Assembly: GCA_003023165.1 (NCBI GenBank)
Contig: PXSD01000088.1
Location: forward strand, 1 to 14,881
Direction: 5' to 3'
DNA from: Halobacteriales archaeon QS_9_67_15
Lineage (GTDB): Archaea > Halobacteriota > Halobacteria > Halobacteriales > Haloarculaceae
DNA: 14,881 bases
Each line of letters opens with the position of its first letter. The first letter of the stretch is position 1. Shown here piece by piece: positions 12,968-14,881 of the stretch. A program made the position numbers and the translations under genes. The notes beneath the pieces were generated by a model, which did no database searches, was not told the origin of the DNA, and saw only the letters and a list, made by a program, of their open reading frames with translations.

Positions 12968-14744
12968 ATGTCTCCGGAGAAGTCCATCGACAGGCGGACG
13001 TTCCTGACACTGGCTGGGACGACGGCAGCGACGGTAACAGTCGCGGGCTGTAGTGACGGTGACAGTGGCGACGGACAGACGACCGAACCCGGCAACGATG
13101 CCGACAGCGGTGGTGACGGTGACGGCGGTGACGGCGGCGACGGCGACGGTGACGGCGATACTGAAACGACAGCGTCGGACGGCGGTGGTGACGGCGGGGA
13201 CCTGAGCGGGACGCTCGTGTACGCTCGGGGGGACCACCCCGAGAACTACGACCCCCAACAGACGACCAGCGGTGAGGTCGCGAAGGTCACGAACCAGATC
13301 TTCGACACGCTGATCCAGTTCGCGCCGGGGAGCGGCGGTCAGCTTGAAGACGCGCTCGCGACGGACTACTCGCTCGACGGAACGACCGCGACCCTCGAAC
13401 TCCGCGAGGACGTCACCTTCCACAACGGCGAGGAGTTCACGGCGAGCGACTTCAAGGCGACCTACCAGCGGTTCACCCAGTCGGACTACGACTACTACCT
13501 CGGCGACGAGAACCGGTCGGGCTACGGTCCGTTCACGCTCGGCAACTGGATCGAGAGCGTCGACGCCAGCGAGGACTACTCGCTGACGATCGAACTCCAG
13601 CAGCAGTACGCGCCGTTCCTCCGCAACCTCGCGATGTTCGCGGCGGCCGTCCTCTCCGAGTCCCGGATCGAGGAGATGGGAACCAGCGGCGACGACCAGG
13701 TCGCGCTCGGTACACAGCCGGTCGGGACCGGGCCGTTCGCGTTCGACCAGCTCGACAACCCCAATAGCCGCATCCGACTGACGGCCAACGAGGAGTTCTG
13801 GGGCGACGGACCGAACGTCGCCAACGTCGTGTTCAAGACGATCCAGGAGAACAGCACCCGCGTCCAGGACGTGATCAACGGCGACTCCCATATCACCGAC
13901 AACCTCGACTCCGACGGGTTCAAGCGAGCCGACAGCAGCGACTCGGCGACACTGCTCCGGAAGAACGGCATCAACGTCGGGTACATGGCGTTCAACATGG
14001 CCCGGCGCGAGGAGTTCCGCGACCGACGCGTCAGGCGAGCGGTCTCCCACGCCGTCAACACCGAGGCCATCGTCAACCGGATCTACCAGGGCTTCGCCAC
14101 GGAGGCCGACCAGCCGCTCCCACCGGACGTGCTCGGCCACAACGAGGACATCGAGCCGGGCCCAGTCGCTCCTCGAAGAGGCGGGCTACGGCGACGGCTT
14201 CGAGTTCGAACTCGCGACGTTCTCGAATCCCAGAGGCTACAACCCGAGTCCGATCCAGACGGCCAACCAGGTCAAGTCAGACCTGGAAGACGTCGGGCTG
14301 TCGGTGAACATCAACCAGTTCTCGACGTTCAGTCCGTACCTCGACTACACCGACCAGGGGAAACACGACGCCTGCTTCCTCGGGTGGTACACCGACAACG
14401 CCGACCCGGACAACTTCCTGTACGTCCTGCTCGACCCGAAGGTCTCGATGGACGCCGTCCCCGACGGGCAGGACTGGGTGAGCTTCGACACCGAGGGGTA
14501 CAGCACGCTCAACGTCTCCGCGTGGGCCAACACCGACTACATGCAGACCGTCCGGGAGGCCCAGCGGACCTACGACAGCGAGGAGCGCCGCTCGATGTAC
14601 GAGGAGGCCAGCCAGCTGGCCCACGACGAGGCCGTCTGGGTGTTCCTCAACCGCGAGTGGCTCGTGTACGGCATCAACGGCCGGATCGACTGGGACCCCC
14701 GCCAGGACGAATACTTCCTCGCACAGGGCATGAACCAGGCGTAG
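12968..14744 (+). pseudogene. Peptide/dipeptide ABC solute-binding lipoprotein (SBP family 5), frameshifted
   Basis: Begins with a Tat lipoprotein signal: Arg9-Arg10 in SIDRRTFLTLAG and a lipobox ending at Cys28 (TVAGC), so the protein would be exported folded and lipid-anchored outside the membrane. An Asp/Gly-rich linker follows (about 29-75), then the family 5 fold (GTLVYARGDHPENYDPQQ, LELREDVTFHNGEEFTASDF, QPVGTGPFAFDQL). The frame is correct to GHNEDIEPG (about 14158). After that the right sequence continues in another frame from 14160, AQSLLEEAGYGDGFEFELAT, through LDYTDQGKHDACFLGWYTDN, to TAG 14742-14744. The missing piece is short, perhaps 6-8 codons. ATG 12968 is preferred to GTG 12962 because of its distance from the TATA box. 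Read strictly, translation would run on to 14827 as nonsense. Confidence 0.88.
13108..13157 (+). repeat. GGTGAC/GGCGAC hexamer tract in the lipoprotein linker
   Basis: Imperfect tandem GGTGAC/GGCGAC/GGCGGT units encode the Gly-Asp-rich linker after the lipobox. Such linkers tether haloarchaeal lipoproteins, and the acidic content suits high salt. The tract is a likely site of length change by slippage, in steps that keep the frame. Confidence 0.75.
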
Positions 14745-14763
14745 ATCGGCGACGAGCCCGCTC

Positions 14764-14881
14764 ATGCGTCTCACCCGGTTCCTCTTGCGGCGAACTGCGC
14801 AGGGTATCCTGGTCGTCTGGGGAGTGATTACGCTCGTCTTTCTGCTGCGCTTTATCACGCCGGGGAGCACGATCGACTTCG
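14764..14881 (+). CDS. DppB/OppB-type ABC permease, N-terminus (partial)
   Basis: ATG 14764 opens a frame running off the right edge after 39 residues: a basic start (MRLTRFLLRRTAQ), then a hydrophobic segment (GILVVWGVITLVFLLRFITPG). This is the typical beginning of DppB-type permeases, with the first membrane helix directly after a basic cytosolic tail and the conserved F..R..PG region. It starts 19 nt after the binding-protein stop and so belongs to the same operon. The second permease (DppC type) should follow outside the window. Confidence 0.85.
   Translation, partial: MRLTRFLLRRTAQGILVVWGVITLVFLLRFITPGSTIDF

Noticed and set aside
13108..13157. Repeat tract considered as CRISPR-like or regulatory repeats
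   Set aside because: It is a simple hexamer tract coding a Gly-Asp linker in frame, with no spacers.
11888..14140. Long minus-strand open frame (750 codons) opposite the ATPase and binding-protein genes
   Set aside because: Antisense shadow of well-identified genes; in GC-rich DNA with strong third-position bias the opposite strand stays open by default, and the product has no recognisable motif.

Overview
The window looks like chromosomal DNA of a haloarchaeon (class Halobacteria). Most of it is very GC-rich with strong G/C preference at third codon positions, the proteins are Asp/Glu-rich, promoters are archaeal TATA boxes about 25-35 nt upstream of (nearly) leaderless starts, and the secreted solute-binding lipoprotein has a twin-arginine signal with a lipobox. 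I see no rRNA, tRNA, CRISPR array or insertion sequence.

Layout: (1) 1-157, tail of an unidentified gene. (2) 248-1847, a two-gene operon of visibly lower GC: a C39-like papain-fold cysteine peptidase and a winged-helix-like protein, probably acquired. (3) 2046-5124, NAD salvage: intact nicotinate phosphoribosyltransferase, a remnant of a SelT/SelW/SelH-type (Rdx) gene, a convergent ACR3/BASS-type transporter, and a damaged nicotinamidase. (4) 5124-6295, a GNAT acetyltransferase overlapping the nicotinamidase stop, then a DUF4385 protein; both carry in-frame palindromic insertions. (5) 6368-7911 on the minus strand, a vapB remnant, vapC and an M23-like protein. (6) 7908-8568, a broken lipoate-ligase-like gene. 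(7) 8642-10066, dihydroorotase whose 3' end carries an exact 59-bp copy of its own 5' part. (8) 10097-14881, an oligopeptide/dipeptide ABC importer: a fused OppD-OppF ATPase, a frameshifted solute-binding lipoprotein, and the start of a DppB-type permease.

The oddest property of the window is the number of similar lesions. Five junctions (about 3307, 5069, 7910, 8456 and 14159) join two recognisable halves of a gene, or two neighbouring genes, with some tens of bases missing, and the 59-bp repeat is a sixth rearrangement. The flanking halves keep intact reading frames, so the events are either very recent or assembly errors; an intact VapC toxin beside a beheaded antitoxin makes assembly error a serious possibility. 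The most interesting biological candidates are the peptidase/winged-helix cassette and the palindromic in-frame inserts, one of which has a clean 12-bp direct repeat at its ends.
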